Below, piece after piece: positions 8,285 to 16,692 of a stretch of DNA of 64,000 nt. The translations under genes were made by a program, and so were the position numbers. The notes beneath the pieces were generated by a model, which had not been told where the DNA came from, did not search any database, and saw nothing but the letters and a program-made list of their open reading frames with translations. Positions within the stretch are counted from its first letter, which is position 1. Every line of letters starts with the position of its first letter. Source of the DNA: an uncultured Desulfobacter sp. (GTDB lineage: Bacteria; Desulfobacterota; Desulfobacteria; Desulfobacterales; Desulfobacteraceae); the NCBI RefSeq assembly GCF_963664415.1, contig NZ_OY761445.1, positions 1,514,501-1,578,500 of the forward strand, written 5' to 3'.

Positions 8285-8356
8285 TACCACGAAGGACGCG
8301 AAGTTCACGAAGAGTTCAGAAGACTAAACTTCGTGCTCTTCGTGAACTTCGTGGTA
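8285..8356. repeat. Long REP-like inverted repeat
   Basis: TACCACGAAG plus GAAGTTCACGAAGAG pairs with CTCTTCGTGAACTTC plus GTGGTA across a loop. The unit ACGAAG recurs several times in both arms. Elements of this sequence type are common intergenic palindromes. It sits 34 bases beyond the end of the three-gene cassette and could form a strong hairpin that ends or protects that transcript. Confidence 0.7.
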
Positions 8357-8389
8357 TTATGAAATCATCTTAAATAGCTAACACTGACA

Positions 8390-10141
8390 TTATTCCAGTG
8401 ACAAGGCCCCCCATGACAAATCAAACGCCTGATCATTCTGCTCCAGGTTCGTAATCATCAGCGACGGCATAATCCATGCCTGGCCGTCATTGGTCTGGGC
8501 TACCCGGATAACGGGAAAAGCGTTCTGCCGGGCAATGGTTTTTACCGTCAGAAACCGGGTGCTGTTCTCCCCTTCCGGAAACCGGGTAAAAGCAAGATGG
8601 TTGACATTGTTGTGCTCTGCAGATTTTTTGTAATTTTCAAACTCTTCCATATTATAGATCCGTCCGGGCAGCACCTCCATCTGGGCCGTGGTCCGGGTAT
8701 CCGTGTCCATGGAAATATAATACTTGTGGTCATCCACACAAATTTCATACCCATCGTACAAGGTGTACACATTGCCGAGCAGGGTAATCAGTTTTTCAAA
8801 GTGGGAGATTTTTTTGGCATAGCGCTCGCCTTCCTGATTTTTGCCCACATGCCGGTAATCGGCCATGAACAGGCAATGCTCGGGCAAAAGCAGCAGTTCA
8901 TCCTTATTAAACTCCTTAAGGATATGCTTTTTAATGGCTTTTCTGACCTTTTCGGACTTGGTTGGACGACCTGAAATCAAAAAGTAGATGCCGGACAGAT
9001 TTTTGTCCTGGCGCCATTTATTAAGCAAGCCGGCCTGTTTGCCGCACAGCAATTCCAAAAATCGTGAAAAATCCCTGCTGATGAACCGGTCACTGTCCCA
9101 CCAGGGACCAGTTTCTTCCGGCAACCTGTTCTGGGCAAAGGCTTCGGCAAAATACTCCCCGGCCTTTCTTTCGGAAAAGGATTCCTTTCTGTTCAGGGCG
9201 GTGGTGATGCCAAGGGCCGGGTCCTGGAAAGTATTGGCCAGAAGAACGCTGACATCTGTGGTCAGACCGCCAATGTCGATGTGACACACCACAAACTGAA
9301 GATTTTCGGTATTAGGGTCTCTCTGGGCTGCCTGGGAAAAGATAAAGTCCACTTCCTTTAAATTGGGCAACCGATCTTTTTGACCGGACAGATCCCAGAA
9401 GGGCAACTGCTTGATCAGGTTTAAAAAATAAAGCTCACACGCCCCGCTTTCATCGGCAGAAATATTGACAAACGTTTTACGCAAATGTCTCAAATCACTT
9501 GGGAACAACCATTTCCATTTCCGGTCAGAGGAGAGGTTCATGCACACGGAATAGATGTTTTCCCGGTATCCGTTTCTCAAATTTTCAATGAATAAGTCCG
9601 GTACAGTAACCCGGATTTCCGTAATCACCGGAATGGCAGGACCGTTCCAGGGCCGATCCTTATTGGGTTCGGTAATGTATCTGAAACTGTGTTCGAGAAT
9701 CTTTTTGATATAAAGCTTGAACTGGGGCACATCGCCCCGGTAGGCGGCAAATTTGGAGGCAAATTCATATTTGGCGCTTTTAACAATCTGGCTTGAACTG
9801 ACACGATCTTGACCCATATTGGGTACAAAGGCAAAATCGCGCTCATCACCGGAAGGCGGATTAATAAAAGCCGAAGGAAATCCCCCCTGGGCATCGGAGT
9901 CCCCATGCACCACATACTGCCATGAGTCGGTGATTTTATCCCGGCCAAAGCTGCATGGCCAGCACAACACACTGGTCCGGTAAGATCCAAAATCAATAAA
10001 AAGAATATATTCCTCGTGGTTCTGGATGTCCCTTGGGGTCCGTCCGGCAATGGTTTCATAATAAAGTTTGCCGTCATCCTCCAGTTCCAGCTGGAACTGA
10101 TCCACTTCCTTTTTTTTTCGTTTAAACAGATTAAACCACAT
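8390..10141 (-). CDS. Actin/Hsp70-fold ATPase, third gene of membrane-dynamin-like-actin-like cassette
   Basis: The product (583 residues from ATG 10141) has the ASKHA nucleotide-binding signatures in order. These are a phosphate-1 motif near residue 45 (LFIDFGSYRTSV), a phosphate-2 motif near residue 285 (VCHIDIGGLTTDVSVL) and an adenosine motif near residue 395 (FLISGRPTKSEKV). The N-terminal lead is basic (LFKRKKK). It is not DnaK (no substrate domain) and lacks FtsA or MreB features; the closest known arrangement is the SrfB-like group, at a distance. The first ATG at 10150 overlaps its own Shine-Dalgarno (AAAGAGG), so the next ATG is preferred. Only one base separates this start from the upstream stop, which implies translational coupling. 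Confidence 0.75.
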   Translation of the reverse strand: MWFNLFKRKKKEVDQFQLELEDDGKLYYETIAGRTPRDIQNHEEYILFIDFGSYRTSVLCWPCSFGRDKITDSWQYVVHGDSDAQGGFPSAFINPPSGDERDFAFVPNMGQDRVSSSQIVKSAKYEFASKFAAYRGDVPQFKLYIKKILEHSFRYITEPNKDRPWNGPAIPVITEIRVTVPDLFIENLRNGYRENIYSVCMNLSSDRKWKWLFPSDLRHLRKTFVNISADESGACELYFLNLIKQLPFWDLSGQKDRLPNLKEVDFIFSQAAQRDPNTENLQFVVCHIDIGGLTTDVSVLLANTFQDPALGITTALNRKESFSERKAGEYFAEAFAQNRLPEETGPWWDSDRFISRDFSRFLELLCGKQAGLLNKWRQDKNLSGIYFLISGRPTKSEKVRKAIKKHILKEFNKDELLLLPEHCLFMADYRHVGKNQEGERYAKKISHFEKLITLLGNVYTLYDGYEICVDDHKYYISMDTDTRTTAQMEVLPGRIYNMEEFENYKKSAEHNNVNHLAFTRFPEGENSTRFLTVKTIARQNAFPVIRVAQTNDGQAWIMPSLMITNLEQNDQAFDLSWGALSLE

Positions 10142-10142
10142 C

Positions 10143-11636
10143 TTAGCCATCCTCTTTAATACGTCTTTCTACAAGGGTGAAATCACCGCGCACCAGCATA
10201 TTGGGAACGTAAAATTCCGCCATATTCATGATGATGTGGGGCAAATCCTTTTCCGCTGCACTCAAAAAGCCTTTGTTCTCGGGATCCAGGCGCTGGTGCA
10301 GGTTTTTCCACAGGACATCGGCAATGGCCTGGCTTTTGGGGGTATCGGCCAAAAACTGGTCGAGGTACTGGGTAAATATGGCATTCCAGAACGTGCTGTG
10401 GTCCTCAATTATCCCCTCTTCATTGTATTGGATCTCCCGCTCAAAAAAGTGCCTCAGGCTCTGGTAGGTATCGTTGAGAATGGCTTTGCGCATGCGCTCT
10501 TTGACGTCGGCCACTTCATCATAGCTTTCGATTGCATAAATTAGATCAACGGCCTGGGTATGCACCTTTTCAGCCTTCTTGATCCAGGGCATCAAAAACA
10601 TATTGTCAAGGGCATCTCTGATATTGGAGGTGGTGCACAAATCGCCGAGCATCTGACGGGACCAGGCAATGCCCCCATCCTTTTTGATCTCATCTTTGAT
10701 TTCACGCAAATCTTTATACCGGGACAAATTGCGTATCCAGGTGTCCACGTGTGGACCCGGGGAGATAAAATTCACCGGGTATTCACTGTTACACGGGTTA
10801 ATCAATTGCACAACAGTTTCAAAGGCTTTATAGCTTTTGAAATCGCTTTCAAGGTCCTGCTCCACATTGGTATTGCCGCAATAACTTGCCACGGCACTGT
10901 CCCCCTGCAAAGACAAAATTAACGGCAATTTCTGGTATGCGTGGGTGGTTTCCAATACCGTACGGTATTTTTTAAGAATGGCATCTAAAGGATGCCCAGG
11001 CGGAATGGCGATTTTGTGCTGAAAACAGGCCACCAGGATGCCGGGATAGCGCTCCAGGCAATCCAGCATATTGGCCTGGAACTTTTCATGGCGCTCCTTT
11101 TGGAATTCAACGGCGTCCGCACCCTCTTTAATGCCCGGATATTCAATGGCCGGCAATGTCATGGTGGTCTGATCTTCGGGCACAGCCACCCGGATCAGAT
11201 AATCATCCGGTTCCGCCCCGGAAGACAGATCATACAGCCGGTTGAACTGCTCCTGGGTCAACCGGTCCCGGATTACGTTGCCCGTGGAAATGCTGATCTG
11301 GCTGACCACCACCTCGTCGGTCCAGGAGACCGGTTCCACAAGACAGGGAACCGCCGTATTCTCCGAAGTGTTTCGCTGCTTGACCGCAAACAGCCTACGA
11401 AGCGCGTCATTATCAAACAGGTCCAGAAGGTAGCTGGTCTTAAAGGATTTGTCCGTACCCGTAATGTGGATATACACGGGCAAATCTGTTTCCGGTGCTG
11501 TTTTCAGGCACCTTTGGCAGCGTTCAATGGCCTTTTCCACCCGGTCTACCTGCCGGGCCGGCAGCTCGGCAAGTTGCTGAATAACCGCTTTGATACCGTC
11601 CTGGATTTTTAAAAACCGGTCTGTGTTAGCAAACAT
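10143..11636 (-). CDS. Dynamin-like protein with degenerate GTPase motifs
   Basis: A 497-residue soluble protein of no recognised named family. Near residue 57 it has a P-loop-like ITGTDKSFKTSYLLDLF, in which the usual Gly before Lys-Thr is Phe. ENTAVPCLVEP follows at about 90-100, resembling the dynamin switch I T-x-x-P. EYPGIKEG at about 165 resembles the DxPG switch II motif. No clear TKxD motif is seen. The rest is predicted helical. This order suggests a dynamin-superfamily fold, like SrfC-type proteins, with weakened nucleotide binding. It lies 48 bases after the membrane protein and is coupled to the actin-like gene. The GTPase assignment is inference. Confidence 0.6.
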   Translation of the reverse strand: MFANTDRFLKIQDGIKAVIQQLAELPARQVDRVEKAIERCQRCLKTAPETDLPVYIHITGTDKSFKTSYLLDLFDNDALRRLFAVKQRNTSENTAVPCLVEPVSWTDEVVVSQISISTGNVIRDRLTQEQFNRLYDLSSGAEPDDYLIRVAVPEDQTTMTLPAIEYPGIKEGADAVEFQKERHEKFQANMLDCLERYPGILVACFQHKIAIPPGHPLDAILKKYRTVLETTHAYQKLPLILSLQGDSAVASYCGNTNVEQDLESDFKSYKAFETVVQLINPCNSEYPVNFISPGPHVDTWIRNLSRYKDLREIKDEIKKDGGIAWSRQMLGDLCTTSNIRDALDNMFLMPWIKKAEKVHTQAVDLIYAIESYDEVADVKERMRKAILNDTYQSLRHFFEREIQYNEEGIIEDHSTFWNAIFTQYLDQFLADTPKSQAIADVLWKNLHQRLDPENKGFLSAAEKDLPHIIMNMAEFYVPNMLVRGDFTLVERRIKEDG

Positions 11637-11684
11637 ATGATTAAATAAAACTCCTTGATGCTGATGTCTTCAAAACATTGGTTT

Positions 11685-13562
11685 CTAAGGGATTTTCACA
11701 ATTTGATAATTTCCGTCTTTGGCCTTTACGACTTGAAGCTCTGTGTCGTTGGCCTCGATGGTCATGTCAGTAATGTCATGACGGAAACATAAAACGATGC
11801 TGTCCCTGGATACCATAAACGTAAATGGGTTGAACAAATTGACACTGGCCTTTTCAAAGGTGGTGGAGGTGCCGTCCCTAAACGTTGCCTTAAAACTGTC
11901 CAAAGGCTCAAACAAGCGTATGATATTGGTGGTGCCCGGCGTGATGGTCACAGACTGAACTGAGAAGCTGTCGTCTTTGGAGAGCTGAATCAATGTGGTG
12001 TTAAACTGGATGGGGTCCCGCTTGAGGGATACATTTGCCTCCTGTTCAAAGGATGATTTGGTGATCAGGTTGGACAGCACCAGGCTTGTGATGGGATCAT
12101 TGGTCTGGATGCCGTATTTGCCCTTTGCATCCCCCATGAGCAATTCCCTGTGAACACTGACCTTAACCCGGCCCTCGGACACCTTGGAAAGATTTAAGCT
12201 ATCAATCCGTTTCTGGATAATACCAAGCTGGTTGGTCTGGCCGGTCTCTGTACTAAAATAGGTTTGGGAACTGTCCGACAGTTTAAGCCCCCCGGCCTGG
12301 CTGTCATCCAATGCATACCAGGCCATGTCTGCAGGCAGGCCCTTGTCTCCGAGCACCAGATGGCCTATGCGTTTGGGAACCAGTGTGGCGCTGCCCTGGT
12401 GGAAAAAGGCGGCAAAATCTATATTTCCGGCACTGTTATTCCGGGTGAGCAGGTACCAGGATTTACCGTCAAGTTTCGTGTCAATGCGAAGGGGGGTAAA
12501 GGTGTACACATTTTCCAGAAAACCCTTCATTTTATAACTGATACGGTCACTGGCCATCAGTTCTGCAAAGGCATTTTCATCCCTAATCTTTTTAAAATCA
12601 TGATAGGAGATCATGTTCTGTTTCATGTAATTGGAGATCTCCGTGTGCCGGATGTTCAAATCTCCAACCTTGAAATAAAAAATATTGGAAGCATATCCGG
12701 ACTGCAGGGTTGAATAAATCCGTGACAAACGCATGAATTCCGTACCTGCCAGAATCAACCTGCGGGAACTGATCAACTCTTCAACCTGTTTGTTATAATT
12801 AAAATAGACAAACAGGATCAGCCGGTTGCCCCGGTCCATCCCCTCCTCTCCGTCCTGAACATAATCAGGCTGGGTCATGGTGTGAAGCATGGACGAGATG
12901 TATTCGGTTTTCAAAAGCTTTTTCGCCACATCTTTTTGTTCCGGCTCGCCCTTAGACAGCCAGGTATACAACTCGGGAAATACGGATTCATAAAACTGCA
13001 TTTCAGGACCGGAAGCTTTGCCGATACTGCTGATAAAGGGAATCTTTTTTACCAGATTGCCATATTTAACCCCGGCAAAAACAACCAGAGATATAAGCAG
13101 GAGCGCAGCAATCCAGGGAAACCAGCGCCGTTTCATTTTGCTGATGCCTTTTTGCTTTTTAAGCGCCGAAAGCAGAGCCGTAACGCGTTCTTTTCCCGTA
13201 TAGGTATCATCATGGACCACGTTGCCGCCATAGGCCACAAGGCACCTTTTTTTATCCGCAGGGCGAAAAAAAGCCCACGCATACCCGATATTATCGCCTC
13301 TTGCAACACGAACCGTCAGGTAATCCACCAGGGCCTTACGTTCGGCCCCGCTTAATTTATTAAAGGATACGGGCTCCATGTCCGAGTCAAGCTCGATCAA
13401 CCCATTTACCGGAATAATGCGAATTTCCATCTGGGGCCCAATACTCTGGTAGCGTCGGACATCCTGAAAAAATGTGCACTCCGAAGGGATCTGTGCCTTG
13501 TATATTAATGGACTGTCAGTGACTTTTATAACGGACAGTTCAAACTCATTTAAACGTGCCAT
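11685..13562 (-). CDS. Single-pass membrane protein of unknown function, first gene of cassette
   Basis: A 625-residue protein with an N-terminal cytosolic domain of about 145 residues. A basic stop-transfer segment (KMKRRW) and one transmembrane helix (about 147-170, WFPWIAALLLISLVVFAGV) follow, then a periplasmic region of about 450 residues rich in beta-type sequence. There is no signal peptidase site. No family was recognised. The ribosome binding site is AAGGAG, eleven bases before the ATG. It leads an operon with the dynamin-like and actin-like genes, so it may be the membrane anchor or sensor that these cytosolic NTPase-fold proteins act on. It could correspond in role to SrfA. Confidence 0.7.
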   Translation of the reverse strand: MARLNEFELSVIKVTDSPLIYKAQIPSECTFFQDVRRYQSIGPQMEIRIIPVNGLIELDSDMEPVSFNKLSGAERKALVDYLTVRVARGDNIGYAWAFFRPADKKRCLVAYGGNVVHDDTYTGKERVTALLSALKKQKGISKMKRRWFPWIAALLLISLVVFAGVKYGNLVKKIPFISSIGKASGPEMQFYESVFPELYTWLSKGEPEQKDVAKKLLKTEYISSMLHTMTQPDYVQDGEEGMDRGNRLILFVYFNYNKQVEELISSRRLILAGTEFMRLSRIYSTLQSGYASNIFYFKVGDLNIRHTEISNYMKQNMISYHDFKKIRDENAFAELMASDRISYKMKGFLENVYTFTPLRIDTKLDGKSWYLLTRNNSAGNIDFAAFFHQGSATLVPKRIGHLVLGDKGLPADMAWYALDDSQAGGLKLSDSSQTYFSTETGQTNQLGIIQKRIDSLNLSKVSEGRVKVSVHRELLMGDAKGKYGIQTNDPITSLVLSNLITKSSFEQEANVSLKRDPIQFNTTLIQLSKDDSFSVQSVTITPGTTNIIRLFEPLDSFKATFRDGTSTTFEKASVNLFNPFTFMVSRDSIVLCFRHDITDMTIEANDTELQVVKAKDGNYQIVKIP

Positions 13563-13828
13563 ATAGGGTAATTCTCCTTAAGCAGTAGCCTTATTCTTTT
13601 TGCCGTACCTTTTTATCACTACCATCCTGATAAAGCAAAAAAACATATCATATAAGTAATTGAAAAAACAGAGTTGAAAAAAGGAAAAAATGATTTAACC
13701 CAAGCGTTTCGGATTGGCAGGACTGATGTTGATACCGGTATAACCATTGTCAAAATCGTTGCTTTTTCAATTCCAAAGGCGCATAACCTTTGGCAGTATT
13801 CGTTCACGCCAGTGGATTTTAAAAATTT

Positions 13829-14908
13829 ATGGAACACGTTGATACAATAATTATTGGGGCAGGATTAAGCGGTATTGCCTGTGCAGCCCACCTTATGAGG
13901 CAAAACAGGTCCGTTCTTGTTCTGGAAGCCAGATCCAGAATCGGGGGTAGAATTTTATGTCCAAACCATCAAACTTTTTTTGCCGACTTGGGGCCGTCCT
14001 GGTTCTGGCCCATGGTCAATCCGGAAGTAGCCGCCCTGGTACAGAATCTGGGATTAAAAAGCTATCCCCAGTTTGAACAGGGTCTTGCCTTGTTTGAAAC
14101 CAAAGCAGGCGATGTCCAGACCGTGTCCGGCTGCCCCATGGAACCGCCGGCCTTCCGCCTTGAAGGCGGCATGATGGCCCTTATCAAAGGTCTGTTGGCA
14201 CAAATCAATCGACAGGCCATCCGCCTGAATCACCCGGTTTGTGAGATCCAGCGCCAGGACAATGGGTGCAGGGTAAAGGTGGGGCATCTTGACCAGCCGC
14301 CTCGTTGTGAACTCACCGCATCCAACGTCATTCTTGCCCTGCCGCCCCGACTTGCGGCCCGGTCCATTTTATTTACACCGGACCTTTCCCATACCCTGGC
14401 CCAGGCCATGCTTAAAGCATCCACCTGGATGGCTGGGCATGCCAAATTCTTTGCCCTGTATAATAAGGCAGCCTGGCGAAACATGGGACTTTCCGGGCAG
14501 GCATTCAGCCAACGCGGCCCCCTCGGGGAGATCCATGACGGGTCTGCTACTGGTGACCACCCCTATGGTTTGACAGGCTTTGCCGGCATTCCAGCCCTGA
14601 GAAGGAAGGACAAAAACACCATGTCACGGGCCATTCTTGCCCAGCTTGTGCAGCTGTTCGGGCCTGATGCGGCACAACCATTGGAACTGTATTACAAGGA
14701 CTGGGCTTTAGAATCGTATACGGCCACGGAATACGACAAAAAATCCTGTCACGACCATCCTGAATTCTATCCGCCAGGCGGGAAAACAAGCATCTGGAAC
14801 AACACACTGCACTTTGCAGGCAGTGAAACTGCGGGCCAATTCGGCGGCTACCTTGAAGGGGCGCTGGTAAGCGCCCGACGGGCTGTAGCTGCAGTGTCAC
14901 ACAATTAA
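13829..14908 (+). CDS. FAD-dependent amine oxidase family protein
   Basis: A 359-residue flavoprotein with an N-terminal dinucleotide-binding motif (IIIGAGLSGIACAAHL), the ALEARSRIGGR-type second FAD contact (VLEARSRIGGR), and a C-terminal FAD-binding block (LHFAGSETAGQFGGYLEGAL). This is the flavin-containing monoamine oxidase/phytoene desaturase superfamily; it is shorter than typical amine oxidases (about 430-450). The substrate cannot be named from sequence. It is transcribed divergently from the membrane/dynamin-like/actin-like cassette, with a 266-base spacer and no clear ribosome binding site. Confidence 0.82.
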   Translation: MEHVDTIIIGAGLSGIACAAHLMRQNRSVLVLEARSRIGGRILCPNHQTFFADLGPSWFWPMVNPEVAALVQNLGLKSYPQFEQGLALFETKAGDVQTVSGCPMEPPAFRLEGGMMALIKGLLAQINRQAIRLNHPVCEIQRQDNGCRVKVGHLDQPPRCELTASNVILALPPRLAARSILFTPDLSHTLAQAMLKASTWMAGHAKFFALYNKAAWRNMGLSGQAFSQRGPLGEIHDGSATGDHPYGLTGFAGIPALRRKDKNTMSRAILAQLVQLFGPDAAQPLELYYKDWALESYTATEYDKKSCHDHPEFYPPGGKTSIWNNTLHFAGSETAGQFGGYLEGALVSARRAVAAVSHN

Positions 14909-15014
14909 TTTGGTTCTATTTTTCTTGACATCTTGCGAACAGCCATCCAAAATAAAAAAACGTCATATTTCTTAATATATTCAGACGCGATAAAAAAATT
15001 CCAGGAGAAAAAAG

Positions 15015-15329
15015 ATGTTCATGACAAACACTGAAGAAATCCCAGGTAAAAAAACAACTGCATTTCATGGTGTGGTTTCAGGAAGTACGGTGCGGGCCAA
15101 ACATTTGGGCCGGGACCTGATGGCCTCTTTAAAGAACATTTTCGGCGGCGAGCTTAAGGGGTACACCGAGCTTTTGCAGGAATCCCGGGAACAAGCCATT
15201 GAGCGTATGCTTTCCCAGGCCGAGCAGATGGGAGCCAATGCCGTTGTCAATGTCCGGTTTTCAACCTCTTCCGTAGCAGCAGGGGCAGCGGAACTTTACG
15301 TTTACGGTACAGCCGTTACAGTGGAGTAA
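15015..15329 (+). CDS. YbjQ/UPF0145 family protein
   Basis: A 104-residue protein of the YbjQ (DUF74) family, which forms small oligomers. Conserved features are the early GVVSGSTVRA strand, the NIFGGELKGY segment, and the C-terminal MGANAVVNVRFSTSS and YGTAV motifs. An AGGAG ribosome binding site precedes ATG 15015; a second ATG at 15021 is possible. The biochemical role of the family is unknown. It is followed after three bases by a second YbjQ-like gene and then an M48 peptidase, a tight operon. Confidence 0.88.
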   Translation: MFMTNTEEIPGKKTTAFHGVVSGSTVRAKHLGRDLMASLKNIFGGELKGYTELLQESREQAIERMLSQAEQMGANAVVNVRFSTSSVAAGAAELYVYGTAVTVE

Positions 15330-15332
15330 GCC

Positions 15333-15782
15333 ATGGAACAGCTCATAATTTTTATCGTTTTGATCATGCTGGGTTATTTTTTCGGTCGCATGGCTGAATC
15401 AAAGCACTACCGATCCATTGAAGAACGGGAAGAGTTCTGGATAACCCGGCCGGCCAGCACCTATAAAACGATCAGCGATTCAAAACGCATGATACGCAAA
15501 AGCGAACTGGTTTCCGGCAATGTGGTCATTTCCGTGGATTATTTTAAACGCATTGTTGCGGGCTTACGCAATCTTTTCGGCGGAGAGGTTCGCGTGTATG
15601 AGACCCTGTTGGACCGGGCCCGGCGAGAAGCGTTGCTGCGGCTGCATGAATCCTGCGAGGATGCAGATGAAATCATTAATCTGCGCCTGGAAACCTCATC
15701 CATTTACAAAGGCAAAAGAAAACAGGTGGGATCTGTGGAGGTCCTGGCGTTTGGTACGGCTGTTTATTTTGAACACAACTGA
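15333..15782 (+). CDS. Membrane-anchored YbjQ-like protein
   Basis: This 149-residue protein has an N-terminal hydrophobic helix (residues 3-18, LIIFIVLIMLGYFFG) followed by a YbjQ-like core: SGNVVISVDYFKRIV, NLFGGEVRVYE, INLRLETSS, and a terminal FGTAVYF strand. It looks like a paralogue of the preceding gene that gained a membrane anchor. A GGAG ribosome binding site lies at the end of the upstream gene. Its stop overlaps the peptidase start by one base, so the three proteins are probably made together. Confidence 0.82.
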   Translation: MEQLIIFIVLIMLGYFFGRMAESKHYRSIEEREEFWITRPASTYKTISDSKRMIRKSELVSGNVVISVDYFKRIVAGLRNLFGGEVRVYETLLDRARREALLRLHESCEDADEIINLRLETSSIYKGKRKQVGSVEVLAFGTAVYFEHN

Positions 15783-16615
15783 TGGATTATAAGCCGCTAC
15801 GGCCCCAAAGCAACGACAACATTTCCCAGGACAGCCCGGTCAAAGAGGCGTTGGTGCTGTTGTCCGGCGTGATTGCCTTTTTTCTTATTGCCTATTTCAT
15901 ACTTGGATTTCTGGTGGACTGGGCCGTCACCCGCATTTCGCCTGAAATGGAAGCTGCGATCTTTTCCCGCTTCCAGATTCCTTTAAACCTCGGCACCCCG
16001 GAAGATCAACCCGGTCAGGCCTCGCTTCAGCATCTCACGGATGAATTACGACAATGCTGCGATGTTGATTATCCTGTGAAAATTATCGTTATTCCCTCGG
16101 ACACCGCCAATGCCCTGGCGCTTGCCGGAGGAACCATTGTGGTGTTTTCAGGCATTTTTGACATGATCCGTTCGGAAAACGGGATTGCCTTTGTTCTGGC
16201 CCATGAACTGGGACATTTCAAACATCGGGATCATCTTCGGGGCATGGGCCGCGGCATTGTACTTACAGCACTTTCAGCCCTTTTGACAGGGTCCGGTTCG
16301 AGCATCACCCAACTGACGGCACCGGGGGTCCATTTAACCCAGGCCCGGTATTCCAGGCAGCGGGAAGCCATGGCCGACGCCCAGGCCCTGGAAACCCTGG
16401 TCTGTTACTATGGCCATGCCGGCGGTGCCACCGAGTTTTTCCAAGCCTTGGGGGCGGCCCATGATCCGGGAAGACTCATGGCGTATTTTGCCTCTCATCC
16501 CGAGTGTGACGCCCGTATTAGAGCACTTAAAAAAACAATTCAAGACCGACATTTTGCAATCCGGGCCGTAACGCACTTGCCGAAGGGACTTGAATCAAAT
16601 CAAGACAGCCCCTGA
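15782..16615 (+). CDS. M48-family zinc metallopeptidase, membrane-bound
   Basis: A 277-residue peptidase with one N-terminal transmembrane helix (about residues 29-50) and the gluzincin HExxH motif (LAHELGHFKHRD, near residue 142). The third ligand is probably in the REAMADAQALETL segment near residue 197. The preceding GGTIVVFSGIFD block is typical of M48 (Oma1/HtpX/BepA-type) proteases, which degrade or process membrane or periplasmic proteins. It ends the YbjQ-YbjQ-M48 operon, with a one-base stop/start overlap. Link with YbjQ proteins suggests a shared envelope-quality role, which is inference. Confidence 0.87.
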   Translation: MDYKPLRPQSNDNISQDSPVKEALVLLSGVIAFFLIAYFILGFLVDWAVTRISPEMEAAIFSRFQIPLNLGTPEDQPGQASLQHLTDELRQCCDVDYPVKIIVIPSDTANALALAGGTIVVFSGIFDMIRSENGIAFVLAHELGHFKHRDHLRGMGRGIVLTALSALLTGSGSSITQLTAPGVHLTQARYSRQREAMADAQALETLVCYYGHAGGATEFFQALGAAHDPGRLMAYFASHPECDARIRALKKTIQDRHFAIRAVTHLPKGLESNQDSP

Positions 16616-16692
16616 CCATGAAGTGTCTCTCCACCCTTATAAGTAAACCTGTCCCGCTTAAATAAAAAATAGCAGAAGTTTGGGAAGTGAAT

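Noticed and set aside
8285..8356. Repeats of ACGAAG considered as a CRISPR or tandem array
   Set aside because: There is no regular spacer; the copies form the two arms of one inverted repeat.
13619..13837. A 72-residue minus-strand frame upstream of the amine oxidase
   Set aside because: It has no ribosome binding site, no recognisable domain and overlaps the start of the supported gene; it is most likely chance.
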